Of a stretch of DNA of 64,000 nucleotides, positions 48,794 through 58,333 are shown in pieces. The notes under the pieces were generated by a model, which saw only the letters and a list, made by a program, of their open reading frames with translations, had not been told where the DNA came from and did no database searches. Within the stretch, counting starts at the first letter, position 1. Every line of letters begins with the position of its first letter. The stretch is taken from positions 12,313 to 76,312 of the forward strand of contig NZ_ML769317.1 of assembly GCF_009720365.1 (NCBI RefSeq), written 5' to 3'. The position numbers and the translations under genes are program-made. This stretch comes from Catellatospora paridis (GTDB taxonomy: Bacteria > Actinomycetota > Actinomycetes > Mycobacteriales > Micromonosporaceae).

Positions 48794-48919
48794 TCAAGTT
48801 TGATGTCAACCATGGGTGTCGTGCGCTACGTCCCTAGATCAACGGGATGGGTACCGACAGCATAGGACCCGGTTGGGTTTTGGTTTGTGTCTTTCCTCGG
48901 ACACTTTTTGTGCTGATTT

Positions 48920-48964
48920 AGTCCGATTCATCGCGAATTATTTTCGGGGTGATCGGACTTTTTG
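48920..48964 (+). terminator. hairpin with T-tract
   Basis: An 8-bp stem (48920-48927 with 48952-48959) is followed by a T run. No gene ends just upstream on this strand, so it may be left over from a lost gene. The segment 48704-49115 shows no other feature. Confidence 0.45.
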
Positions 48965-49115
48965 TTTACGTCAGGCGGTCCGTTTTGGGTCGGCGACGAG
49001 GGGTTCGGCGGCGCTGGTGCGACGCACTGTTGGCCCTTGCGGAGTTGACTTCGTGGCCAGACTTAGACGCCGTTCGACATGGAATCCATCAAGCGCAGGC
49101 TCGCCGACCCGGCCG

Positions 49116-49991
49116 CTATGCCTCGCTGGCCTGGGCGAGCATCGGGTTGCGAAGGGTTCCGATGCCTTCGATCCAGGTGACCAGCACGTCACCCGGAGCG
49201 AGAAACTTCGGGGGAGTGCGGCCGACGCCGACGCCGGCCGGGGTGCCGGTGAACACCACGTCGCCCGGCAGCAGGGGGCACACGGCCGACACATACGTGA
49301 TGATCTCCGGTACGTCGAAGACCATCCTGGAGGTGCGGCTCTTCTGCAGGACCTCGCCGCCTTCGAGCCTGCAGCCCAGTTCGAGGTCGTCGGGGTCGGC
49401 GAACTCGTCAGCGCTGACCAGCTCCGGGCCGAGCGGAGCAAAGCCAGGGTAGGACTTGGCCAGGCCGTACTGCGGTGCCGGTCCGGCCAGTTGCATCCGG
49501 CGTTCGGAGAGGTCCTGGCCCACGGTCAGCCCGGCCACGTATGACCACGCTGTCTCCCGAGTCGCGCGGTAGCAGTAGCGGCCGATGACGACGACGAGCT
49601 CGGCCTCCCAGTCGACCAGCCCTTCGGGGAGGGTGACGGCGCTCTCGTGGCCGGTCAGGGACGCGCGGAACTTGGCGAAGATGGCCGGTTCGGTCGGCAC
49701 TTCCAGCTTCGCCTCGGCGATGTGGTCGCGGTAGTTCAGGCCGACCGCGAAGATCTGGGTCGGCCGGGGCACGGGAGGACCCCACTTCGTGCTGTCGTCG
49801 GTGCCGACCAGGGGTGCTGTCGCCGCGTCCGGCGACGCCAGGAACTCCCGGGTCCAGGATGAGAACGCCTCCCAGTCGTCGAACGCGGACTGCGGGTCGG
49901 GACCGAACCGCTGACCGCTGGCCTCTGCGGCGTCGAGATAGCCCCGCCGGGCCTTGATGACGAGTCGCCCGTCGATGTGTGCCGAGCGCAT
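49116..49991 (-). CDS. fumarylacetoacetate-hydrolase-family enzyme
   Basis: This 291-residue enzyme has the FAH fold, which cleaves or decarboxylates 2-oxo acids and their enols with a divalent metal. Key blocks are AVGLNYRDHIAEA, DWEAELVVVIG (metal-binding acids), YVAGLTVGQDLSERRMQ and VFTGTPAGVGV. The ATG at 49991 has GGAGG 5 bases upstream; in-frame codons reach 50183 without support. It is divergent from a crotonase gene 880 bases away, both suited to the degradation of an acyl or aromatic ring-cleavage product. Confidence 0.9.
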   Translation of the reverse strand: MRSAHIDGRLVIKARRGYLDAAEASGQRFGPDPQSAFDDWEAFSSWTREFLASPDAATAPLVGTDDSTKWGPPVPRPTQIFAVGLNYRDHIAEAKLEVPTEPAIFAKFRASLTGHESAVTLPEGLVDWEAELVVVIGRYCYRATRETAWSYVAGLTVGQDLSERRMQLAGPAPQYGLAKSYPGFAPLGPELVSADEFADPDDLELGCRLEGGEVLQKSRTSRMVFDVPEIITYVSAVCPLLPGDVVFTGTPAGVGVGRTPPKFLAPGDVLVTWIEGIGTLRNPMLAQASEA

Positions 49992-50292
49992 AAGGCCTCC
50001 ATACGTGCCCGATGTCCGCCGAACAGTCTTTGCGCGGACGTTCGGCGACATCTCCCATGCCATGCCGCAAGAGCAGAGCATGCTCTCCCGTGAATTACAC
50101 GAAGCACTGCTCGTTGACTTCAGCACATACCCGGCGCTGACATCCATAGGAGCATCCCAGGGATACCCGGATCCCCGTCTCACCAGGTGGTTTGGTCAAA
50201 GTATATGGACTTGTGGCCGGGTTGGTAGGTGAGAGCCCGAAGTGATCGGGTGCCCGGGTGCTGCAGGTGGGCGACAGGCGACGTAGGCGGCC

Positions 50293-50697
50293 GTGGGCCG
50301 CACGGCCACCCCGGCGACGCTCACCGAGCTCCCACGTCTGGTCGACCAGCTGGCGGCCGCTTCGGAGCTGCGTGTCGTCGTGTTCGAATCAGCGAACCCG
50401 GACAACTTTCACGACCAGCCCTGCGGCTTCAAGGCCATGACGGGCCTGCGTGCGTCCACACCGGCACCAACCGGCAGCCCGCCCGTCTTCTACCGCTGGC
50501 GGAAGCGGGAGGGCACGCACCTGCCGACCATGATCGACGTCCTGCGCGTCACCGGCGGGGCGATCACCGAGATCGTCACGTGCCACGACGACCGATTTCC
50601 AGGGCGACCAGCTCTGCGGAATCTCGGGACAAGGGCGGCACGGGTGTGCTGCGCGCAGCGGCCGGCGACGGGGCGGTTGGCACCGTGCCGCCGGTAG
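50293..50697 (+). pseudogene. chimeric fragment: crotonase N-terminus joined to a SnoaL-like tail
   Basis: The first 90 or so bases of coding match the intact crotonase gene (TLTELPRLVDQLAA and LRVVVFESANPD, compared with 50968-51060). The frame then becomes TGSPPVFYRWRKREG through MIDVLRVTGGAITEIVTCHD, which resembles the SnoaL-like tail of a sigma-factor-type protein. Neither part is complete. It is a product of recombination, not a functional gene. Flanking 49992-50292 shows no gene. Confidence 0.6.
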
Positions 50698-50869
50698 GAC
50701 ATCTCCCAGGCCATGCCCTAAGAGCGAGATCGGCGAGTGTCACGGATGCCAGAATTATTGTGTTTCAAGATGGTCTGGTGGAAGTTACTCGCGTCGGGCC
50801 GCGATGATGGACGAGTGCCGGTAGTGAACGGTTTCCGGGCCGGGCGGCGTCGGACAAGGAGACGAACTT

Positions 50870-51715
50870 GTGAAACCGTGGACCCACTTTTCCGTAGTGG
50901 CCGAGACCAGGAGACTGTGGCGGATCACGTTCGACAACCCTCCGATCAACCTGGTCTCCCCGGAGACGCTCACCGAGCTCCCGCGTCTGGTCGACCAGCT
51001 GGCGGCCGATTCGGAGCTGCGTGTCATCGTGTTCGAATCGGCGAACCCGGACTACTTCCTCAACCACTACGACACCTCCCGGGTCGCCGAGACGCCCAAG
51101 GAGCTCGGGGCGAGCGGCTACCCGCTGCTGATCGACGCCAGCACGCGCCTGTCGCGCCTGCCCGTCGTCTCGATCGCGAAGATCCGTGGACGGGTCAGAG
51201 GCGTGGGCAGCGAACTGACCCAGGCGATGGACATGCGCTTCGCCAGCGAAAGGGCACTGTTCGGCCAGCCTGAGACCGCCAACGGCAACCTGCCCGGCGG
51301 CGGCGGTCTGGAGCACCTGCCGCTGCTGCTCGGCCGCGCACGGGCCTTGGAGGTCGCCCTGTCCAGCGACGACTACCCGGGCGAGCTGGCCGAACGGTAC
51401 GGATGGGTCAACCGTACGGTCCCCGACGGGGAGCTCGACTCGCTGGTCGACGACCTCGCCCGGCGGATCTCCTCGTTCGACAAGGAATCGATCACCGCGG
51501 TGAAACAGCAGGTCAACAGGTATACCCTTCCGTCCGCGGACGATCTGAAGTCCTCCTATGACATCTACCTCTCGTCCTTCGGCTGGCCGGGATCCAAGCG
51601 CAGGCTGCCCGCCGCCAGCGCTGCCGGACGCAACCAGCCGGGCGACTACGAACTGCGCCTGGGATATCACCTCGGGCGCCAGCCGGACGTCGATTCTCCT
51701 GGAAACATCTCGTAG
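50870..51715 (+). CDS. enoyl-CoA hydratase/isomerase (crotonase) family protein
   Basis: This 281-residue protein has the crotonase fold that stabilises acyl-CoA enolates. The first strand block is LWRITFDNPPINLVSPETL. The active-site region reads IRGRVRGVGSELTQAMDMRF and FGQPETANGNLPGGGGLEHL; a typical hydratase Glu pair is only partly clear. The C-terminal 50 residues are longer than usual. The GTG at 50870 follows AAGGAG by about 7 bases. An incomplete copy of its N-terminal part lies upstream at 50293. Confidence 0.87.
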   Translation: MKPWTHFSVVAETRRLWRITFDNPPINLVSPETLTELPRLVDQLAADSELRVIVFESANPDYFLNHYDTSRVAETPKELGASGYPLLIDASTRLSRLPVVSIAKIRGRVRGVGSELTQAMDMRFASERALFGQPETANGNLPGGGGLEHLPLLLGRARALEVALSSDDYPGELAERYGWVNRTVPDGELDSLVDDLARRISSFDKESITAVKQQVNRYTLPSADDLKSSYDIYLSSFGWPGSKRRLPAASAAGRNQPGDYELRLGYHLGRQPDVDSPGNIS

Positions 51716-51873
51716 AGGCGTGGTCTTTGCGGAGACCGAACGCAGTTCCCGCTCGACGGCCCGGTCGCCAGTACTACGCTGGTGGCGGCGGAGAAATCGA
51801 AGGTCAGGGCTGCCGGGCCGGTGCTCGCCGGCAAAGGGTCCCGGTCGGTCGCTCCGCATAGGAGACATTCGAC

Positions 51874-54702
51874 ATGACTGCGGGCCGAGCGCTGTATGGT
51901 CGTCGCGCCGAGTGCGAGGTGCTCGACCGGCTCTTGAGTGAGGTGAAGCAGGACAGGGGCGCTACTGTCGTGCTGCGCGGCGAGTCCGGCGTGGGCAAGA
52001 CCGCGCTGCTGGACTATCTGGCAGAAGAAGCTTCGGCCCTGCGGACATACCGCGTATCGGGCGTAGAGTCGGAAATCGAGCTGGCGTACGCGAGCCTGCA
52101 GCAACTCTGCGCGCCGATGCTGGATCACCTGGACCGCCTGCCCGAACCGCAGCGTGATGCGCTCCGTGGAGCGTTCGGACTCGAGGAGAGGGCTCCTCCC
52201 GACCGGCTACTGGTCGGTCTGGCGACGCTGACCCTGCTGTCCGAAGTAGCCGCCGATCGACCGCTGCTCTGTCTCGTCGACGACTTCCAGTGGCTCGATC
52301 GGGCATCAGCGCAGGCCCTGGCCTTCGCCGCGCGGCGGCTGATGGCCGACCCGATCGGCCTGGTCTTCGCGGTACGCGTGCACGACGACGGCTACCAGCA
52401 GAACGACAGCGAGTACCGGCCCGGCGAGCTCGAGCTGGCGGGGCTGCCGGAACTGGTGGTCGGGGGTCTCGGCGACCGGGACGCGCGCTCACTGTTGGCA
52501 TCGGTGGTGCCCGGACCGCTCGATGAGCGGGTGCGTGAGCGGATCCTCGCCGAAGCCCGCGGCAACCCGCTGGCCTTGCTGGAACTGCCAGGCGAGCCGA
52601 CTCCGCCGGAACTGGCCGGAGGATACGACCTGCCCGGTGGCCGGCCGCCGATCAGCCGGGCCAGCCGGATCGAGCGGGGCTACCTGCGGCGCTTCGACGG
52701 CCTTGCCCCACAGACCCGACGGCTGCTGCTGGTGGCAGCCGCCGAACCCCTCGGCGATCCAGCGCTGCTGCGCCGTGCCGCATCCCGGCTGGGCCTGCCT
52801 GCCGACGCCGCGGCGCCCGCGGAAGCAGCCGGGTTGATCACGGTGGGCGCCTGGGTGCGCTTCGCCCACCCCCTGGTGCGCTCCGCCGTGTATCGCTCCG
52901 CCGCACCGGCCGAACGCCGACAGGTGCACCTGGCGCTGGCCGAGGCGACCGACCGTCTGACCGACCCCGACCGGCGTGCCTGGCACCTCGCGGCGGCGAC
53001 GGCGGTGCCGGAGGAGTCGGTCGCCCAGGACCTGGAGCACTCGGCGCAGCGCGCCAAGTCCCGTGGTGGCGCCGCGGCCGCCGCCGCCTTCCTGCAACGG
53101 GCCGCCGAGCTCACCCCCGACCTGCGCCGTCGAGGAGAACGCGCCCTGGCCGCCGCGCAGGCCGCGGGCGAGGCAGGCGCTCCGGCCGCGGCCAAGGACC
53201 TGCTGGCCATGGCGCAGCTGAGTCCGCTTGACCGGCTGCAGCAGGCCCGGTGCGAACGCCTGGGTGCGCAGTTGGTGTTCTACCGCAGTCGTGGCAGCGA
53301 CGCGCCGGACCTGCTGCTGCAGGCCGCGCAGCGACTCGCTCCACTGGACGCGGCGATGGCCCGGGAGACGTACCTTGAGGCGTTGCTGGCCGCGATGTGC
53401 GCCGGTGCCGGTCAGCCGCAACCCGAGGAAGGCGTGCGCGCCGTCGCCGCCGCAGCCCGGACGGTGCCGGTCGAACCGGGCTCGCAACAGGCCGCCGATC
53501 TTCTACTCGACGGGCTTTCGACGCAGTTCACGCAGGGATTCCCGCAGGCGGTGCCCACCCTGCGGCGGGCGTTGGAGGTCTCCGGCGCCGGCCCCACCGG
53601 CCTCACCCTGGTCTGCCTCGCCTGTTCGCTGGTGGCGATGGAGCTGTGGGAGGACACGGCGTGGCTGAACCTCCTGGAACGCGAAGTGCGGGTGGCCCGG
53701 CAAACGGGCACGCTGAGCATGCTCCCCGTGGCGCTGGACTATCTAGCCAGTTATCACATCCAGGCCGGGGACTTCACCGCCGCGGCCGCGTTCAACGACG
53801 AGTCCGTCGCGCTCGACGCCGCCATCCGAGTGTCACCCCCGCCGTACTCCCCGCTGATGCTGGCCGCCTGGCGGGGGGACCAGCAGGCCACTGCCCAGCT
53901 GACCCGGTTCGGCATCCAGGACGCGTCCCCCCGCGGCGAGGGCAGCGCTCTGGTGCTGACGGAATACGCCGCCGCGGTGCTGGACAACGGGCTGGGCCGT
54001 TACTCGTCGGCACTGGCGGCCGCCGAGCGCGCTATCACCGGGGACGTTCTCGTGGCCAGGTCGTGGACGCTGACGGAACTGGTGGAGGCCGCCGCGCGGG
54101 AAGGGCGGCGCGATGTCGGCGAACAAGCGCTGGAGCAGCTCGCGGAGCGAACGCAGGCAAGCGGCACGCAGTGGGCGTTGGGCAGCGAGGCCCGCTCGCG
54201 GGCGCTGCTGGGCGAAGGTCCGGCAGCCGAGGACCTCTACCGCGAGGCGATCGACCGGTTCGGGGACTGCCGCATGAACGCGCACCTGGCGCGGGCACAT
54301 CTGGTGTACGGCGAATGGCTGCGCCGCGAGAACCGCCGACAGGACGCCCGCGAACACCTCCACCGCGCCCACGACATGCTCACGGCCATGGGCGCCGAAG
54401 CGTTCGGGGAACGCGCCCGAAACGAACTGCTCGCCACCGGCGAGACGGTCCGTAAGCGCTCGGCGGACACGGTTTCAGACCTCACGCCCCAGGAGGCCCT
54501 GATCGCCTCCCGCGCCCGCGACGGGCGCACCAACCATGAGATCGGAGCCGAGCTGTTCATCAGCCCCCGCACCGTCGAGTGGCACCTGCGCAAGGTCTTC
54601 ACCAAGCTTGCCATCAGCTCCCGCAGGGACCTGCGCGCGGCCGCCCTCGACGCCAAGCTCGATGGCGCGTGGACACCTCCCCGATCCAGGCCATCTAGTT
54701 GA
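51874..54702 (+). CDS. LAL-type LuxR-family transcriptional regulator with AAA ATPase
   Basis: This 942-residue ATP-dependent activator has Walker A (GESGVGKTALL, about residues 36-46), Walker B (LLCLVDDFQWLD, about 130-141), a long TPR-like helical middle part and a C-terminal LuxR helix-turn-helix (LTPQEALIASRARDGRTNHE, then ISPRTVEWHLRKVF). Regulators of this kind respond to a ligand and activate neighbouring degradation or biosynthesis genes. The ATG at 51874 follows AGGAGA by about 8 bases. The crotonase and FAH-like genes are candidate targets by position only. Confidence 0.93.
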   Translation: MTAGRALYGRRAECEVLDRLLSEVKQDRGATVVLRGESGVGKTALLDYLAEEASALRTYRVSGVESEIELAYASLQQLCAPMLDHLDRLPEPQRDALRGAFGLEERAPPDRLLVGLATLTLLSEVAADRPLLCLVDDFQWLDRASAQALAFAARRLMADPIGLVFAVRVHDDGYQQNDSEYRPGELELAGLPELVVGGLGDRDARSLLASVVPGPLDERVRERILAEARGNPLALLELPGEPTPPELAGGYDLPGGRPPISRASRIERGYLRRFDGLAPQTRRLLLVAAAEPLGDPALLRRAASRLGLPADAAAPAEAAGLITVGAWVRFAHPLVRSAVYRSAAPAERRQVHLALAEATDRLTDPDRRAWHLAAATAVPEESVAQDLEHSAQRAKSRGGAAAAAAFLQRAAELTPDLRRRGERALAAAQAAGEAGAPAAAKDLLAMAQLSPLDRLQQARCERLGAQLVFYRSRGSDAPDLLLQAAQRLAPLDAAMARETYLEALLAAMCAGAGQPQPEEGVRAVAAAARTVPVEPGSQQAADLLLDGLSTQFTQGFPQAVPTLRRALEVSGAGPTGLTLVCLACSLVAMELWEDTAWLNLLEREVRVARQTGTLSMLPVALDYLASYHIQAGDFTAAAAFNDESVALDAAIRVSPPPYSPLMLAAWRGDQQATAQLTRFGIQDASPRGEGSALVLTEYAAAVLDNGLGRYSSALAAAERAITGDVLVARSWTLTELVEAAAREGRRDVGEQALEQLAERTQASGTQWALGSEARSRALLGEGPAAEDLYREAIDRFGDCRMNAHLARAHLVYGEWLRRENRRQDAREHLHRAHDMLTAMGAEAFGERARNELLATGETVRKRSADTVSDLTPQEALIASRARDGRTNHEIGAELFISPRTVEWHLRKVFTKLAISSRRDLRAAALDAKLDGAWTPPRSRPSS

Positions 54703-54882
54703 TGGCTGGCTGGAACGGTGTGACCACACTGGGCGGGGAGGGTCGGATTTGCTGACCAGGGCCGGATGCATGGGTGTCGCCGAGACAGCCCACTGGCTGA
54801 CGGGGTTCCAGCCGCGCTTGGACTTCAGCCCGTCGGCGGTCATCTCCCGCTCCGTACGCTGCAATGACGCAAAGGAACGGGG

Positions 54883-56190
54883 GTGGCCGGGAAAGTGGCC
54901 GCACACCATCTTCTTCCGTGGGCCGTGCGCGAACTGCCTTCGCCGTGGAACGACCTGACCCCGGAGCGGAAGCGGAGGCTGGAAGAACTCCCGCACACCG
55001 AAGCCAACGAGCGGGCAGCCCTGGACGCGCTGGCCGCTGCGCTGTCAGACATGCCGCCGGCGTCGCCCGGCGGCTGGAGCGACGAATCGTGGGAACTCTA
55101 CTACCGGTTCCGCGCGGAATGCGGGCACCGGCTCGCGCAGGCAATGCCGGCAGCCGACCTGCTCACCCGGGAGGGCGTCACCGGCGTACTTCGCGAGTGG
55201 GCGGAGAACGCAGCCGGGTCCGTGCCGGACTGGTGGATCGAGGAGCAGACGGACAGGATCCCCGGGACATGGGCCCGCTTCGTCTTGTCGGGCTGGGCCT
55301 ATGACGTGCTGTGGTGGTTGAGGCGGGAGCCGCAAGACGGGCGGCGCATCGCGGCGGTGGCCGAGCGCTGCATCCGAGCCGACCTGTCGGCTCAGGACGC
55401 GGTGAACCTGCTCCATGACCTCGGCGCGCCCCATGGCGAGAAGGCTCTGCTGCGCGTGGTGCGCGACGCCGGGGTTAGCGAACACCATCGCGCGTGGGCA
55501 CGGGAGTGGCTCATCGCCATACGGCGGCCTGGCTACGACAGCCGCGGGCGGGACCAGGCGTACGGCGAGGAACCTCTGCTGCCTGCCGGTGTACGGGAGC
55601 TGCCCTACGCGTGGGGGTCCGGCTTCCAGTGGCCGTCGGGCCTGCCGGAGACCGAAGAGAACATCGCTCGCGCACGGGCGGTTCTGGAAGCATGCGTGCC
55701 CGCCGGACCGGTCGCGGAACCCGCCCCCGCCCCCTCATGGGACGGAGACGAGGACGAGGAGCCGCCCGCGTGGCTTGAAGTCCGTTCGGTCATGTCCGAT
55801 CTGATGCCGTACGCGCGGCAGGTGACCCGCGAGCGCATGACCGAGGCGATGCGGGAGTGCGCGCTGCTAGGCATACCCGGCACTCCGCGGGACCCGGAGG
55901 GTGAGCAGGCGCAGCGGTTCGTCCGGCGGTGGGTGACGTGGATCAGCGCCTGGATCGCGGGTGAGGTCTTCACCTGGCTCGGCATGTACGTCGACTGCCA
56001 CGTCGGTATCACCCCGTGGGCGATGGAACTCGCCGAGCGGTACGCGCGCCACGGCGTGGCCGTCGGGCAGGCCGTGGCGATGCTGCGCTGGCACGGCACC
56101 GTTGCCCGCAGCAGTGAGGCCCTCTCCCGTATCGCGGCCGACGATTCATTGCCACCACAGGTGCGGGAGTCAGCCCGAATAACCCTCTAA
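54883..56190 (+). CDS. hypothetical protein
   Basis: This 435-residue soluble protein is mostly helical with many Trp residues (GWSDESWELYYRFRAECG, GWAYDVLWWLRREPQDG, WAREWLIAIRRPGYDSR, VTWISAWIAGEVFTWLG). Helix-pair repeats give an armadillo/HEAT-like impression, which is inference. I recognise no family. The GTG at 54883 follows AAAGGAA by about 6 bases. It is convergent with the ABC operon. Confidence 0.73.
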   Translation: MAGKVAAHHLLPWAVRELPSPWNDLTPERKRRLEELPHTEANERAALDALAAALSDMPPASPGGWSDESWELYYRFRAECGHRLAQAMPAADLLTREGVTGVLREWAENAAGSVPDWWIEEQTDRIPGTWARFVLSGWAYDVLWWLRREPQDGRRIAAVAERCIRADLSAQDAVNLLHDLGAPHGEKALLRVVRDAGVSEHHRAWAREWLIAIRRPGYDSRGRDQAYGEEPLLPAGVRELPYAWGSGFQWPSGLPETEENIARARAVLEACVPAGPVAEPAPAPSWDGDEDEEPPAWLEVRSVMSDLMPYARQVTRERMTEAMRECALLGIPGTPRDPEGEQAQRFVRRWVTWISAWIAGEVFTWLGMYVDCHVGITPWAMELAERYARHGVAVGQAVAMLRWHGTVARSSEALSRIAADDSLPPQVRESARITL

Positions 56191-56218
56191 CGCGGGGCGT
56201 CGCGGATGAAGACCAGGA

Positions 56219-56253
56219 GGCCGGTGGAGAACGCACGCAGTTCTCCACCGGCC
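56219..56253. terminator. bidirectional hairpin terminator
   Basis: A perfect 14-bp stem (56219-56232 with 56240-56253) around a 7-base loop separates the convergent gene at 54883-56190 from the ABC operon. Confidence 0.85.
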
Positions 56254-56285
56254 GACAAACGCCGCACGGCGCAGAAAGCGCGTCA

Positions 56286-57620
56286 CTAGGCGCGCATCAC
56301 CGTGGCAATGGGAATGCGCGCCGCCCGGATCGCCGGAATCAGCCCGCCGAGCAGCCCGGCCACCAATCCGGCGACGATCCCCGCAACACCGGCCTGCCAC
56401 GGAAACTCCATGTCCAGCGGGATCGGCGTACGTCCGCTGAGGATCGACCCGACGACCTTCAAGGCGAGAGAGGCGACCCCGATCGCCGCGGCGGCCGTGA
56501 ACAAACCGGTCAGCAGCGTCTCCGCCAGGACGATCCCGGCCAGCAACGTCCGCGGGGTGCCCACCGCGCGCCGCAATGCGAACTCCTCGACCCGCTCGCC
56601 GACCGTCGCGAGGCCGACGTTGAGGATGCCGGCGACCCCGATGAGCAGTACCAGCCCGGCGATCCCGAGGAACACCAGCCGCACCAGCCGCAGCTGCTCC
56701 TCGATCGCCTTGCGGGCGTTGACCGGATCGGCGCGTAGCTGTTCGGCGGGCACACCCAGGCCGACCAGGCGGGCGCGCAACGTTTGCTCGACGGCGTACG
56801 CGTCCGGCGCGAGCAGCGTCTCCACCCCGCCCATCATGTCCAGCGACGAGGCCGGCACCCAGTTCAGCAGTTCATCGACCCGGGTGTACGCCGTCGGCAT
56901 CGGCACGCCGTCGTCGACGACCCCGATGATCCGGGGCGTCGCGTTGGTGCTCACGCCGTAGATGCGCATTTCGGCCGGCACCTGATAGCGGGCGAAACCC
57001 TTGGCGGCCTCCAGGTTGACCACGATGCCCGGCGACAGTGACGGCACCTTCGTGAAGTCGAGCCACCGCCCGGACTTCATCCGGTAGGGCCGGAACGGCA
57101 GCACGTCTCCGGTCAGCGCGGAGAGCCGCAGCTCGATGGCCTGGCCGTTCGGCGTCTGCTCCGCCTGCTGCGCCTTGTCTACCGGCCTGCACCCCCGTTC
57201 GTCGCAGATCATTTCCGCGCCAGGCCCGCCGCCGTAGTAGTAGTCAGGTCCGCCGGCCTGCCGATCGAACGGAGCGCCGCCGGGGTTGACCGGGTTCACG
57301 CCCGGCTCGCCGATGGTCGCGCTGGTGCCGATGACGCCGACAGCATCGCTGCGGCCCTTCAGTGTCTCCAGCGCCGCCGCCATCGCGCCGGCCTTCTCTG
57401 GCGAGACATACATCATCCGGGTGCCGTCCTTGCCGACCTGCAGCTCGATGTCCGCGAGCGCCGCCTGGTTCGCGGCCTCCGCGCCTGCCTGCACGACCAC
57501 CACCGCCAGCACGCCGAGGAACAAGCTCACGATCGACAGGAGGGTACGCGTCTTGCGTGCCCGGATGCCCTGGCCTCCGATGATCAGAGCCGACCGCAGC
57601 CGGCCGGACAGGCGGATCAT
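56286..57620 (-). CDS. ABC transporter permease, MacB/FtsX type
   Basis: This 444-residue permease has the MacB layout: one N-terminal helix (TLLSIVSLFLGVLAVVVVQA), a roughly 260-residue extracytoplasmic domain, and three C-terminal helices (LVFLGIAGLVLLIGVAGI, then LLTGLFTAAAAIGVASLA, and GVAGIVAGLVAGLLGGLIP) with the conserved RRAVGTPR coupling loop. Such permeases do not pump through a channel; they drive an adaptor. The start overlaps the ATPase stop by 4 bases. It is the last gene of an adaptor-ATPase-permease operon. Confidence 0.92.
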   Translation of the reverse strand: MIRLSGRLRSALIIGGQGIRARKTRTLLSIVSLFLGVLAVVVVQAGAEAANQAALADIELQVGKDGTRMMYVSPEKAGAMAAALETLKGRSDAVGVIGTSATIGEPGVNPVNPGGAPFDRQAGGPDYYYGGGPGAEMICDERGCRPVDKAQQAEQTPNGQAIELRLSALTGDVLPFRPYRMKSGRWLDFTKVPSLSPGIVVNLEAAKGFARYQVPAEMRIYGVSTNATPRIIGVVDDGVPMPTAYTRVDELLNWVPASSLDMMGGVETLLAPDAYAVEQTLRARLVGLGVPAEQLRADPVNARKAIEEQLRLVRLVFLGIAGLVLLIGVAGILNVGLATVGERVEEFALRRAVGTPRTLLAGIVLAETLLTGLFTAAAAIGVASLALKVVGSILSGRTPIPLDMEFPWQAGVAGIVAGLVAGLLGGLIPAIRAARIPIATVMRA

Positions 57621-58333
57621 GCGGCCACCTCCGCGGGCGCGTGTTCGTATTCGTCGACGTCGTGCAACGTGCCGTCTTCCAGCCGCAGGACTCGGCCCAT
57701 CTTGCGGGCGTGGTCCCAGTCGTGCGTCACCAGGATCAGCGCCCGGCCCTGCCTAGTCGCCTCATGCAGCACATCGATAACCAGGTTGCCGGTCTCGGTG
57801 TCCAGTGCTCCGGTGGGCTCGTCGGCGAGCAGGATGCGCGGCTGGCGTACCAGCGCCCGCGCGACCGCGACCCGCTGCTGCTCGCCGCCGGACAGCTTCG
57901 CAGGCCGATGTTTGGCCAGATGCGCGATGCCGACCTGCTCCAACGCCGCCATCACCTTGGCGCGCCGCTGCCGCCGCGGCAGCCACCCCTGCCCGTTGAC
58001 CAGCGCCATCGCCACGTTCTGCGCCGCGCTCAGATGCTTGAGGAGGAAGAACCGCTGAAAGACGAAGCCGAACTCGGCGCTGCGCAGCGCGGCCGCCTTG
58101 CGCTCCGGGATCCGCGAGATGTCCTGGCCGTCGATCCGGTACGCGCCGCCGTCAGGCCGGTCGAACAACCCCACGATACTGAGCAGCGTGCTCTTGCCCG
58201 ACCCCGACCGGCCGAGCACCGCCACGCTCTGCCCGGCCTGCACCGTCAGGTCCACACCAGACAGAATCGTGCGCGGCTCCTGCTGACCCTTCAGCGTCTT
58301 CGTCACGCCGTCGAGCTCGATCAGCGGCGTCAC
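57617..58333 (-). CDS. ABC transporter ATPase, MacB/LolD type
   Basis: This 238-residue ATPase has Walker A (GRSGSGKST), Q-loop (FVFQRFFLL), signature LSGGEQQRVAVARAL, Walker B (ILLADEP) and the H-loop (VTHDWDHA). It powers the permease at 56286-57620. A GTG start overlaps the adaptor stop (GTGA), so all three genes are translated together. Length is usual for the family. Confidence 0.95.
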   Translation of the reverse strand: MTPLIELDGVTKTLKGQQEPRTILSGVDLTVQAGQSVAVLGRSGSGKSTLLSIVGLFDRPDGGAYRIDGQDISRIPERKAAALRSAEFGFVFQRFFLLKHLSAAQNVAMALVNGQGWLPRRQRRAKVMAALEQVGIAHLAKHRPAKLSGGEQQRVAVARALVRQPRILLADEPTGALDTETGNLVIDVLHEATRQGRALILVTHDWDHARKMGRVLRLEDGTLHDVDEYEHAPAEVAA

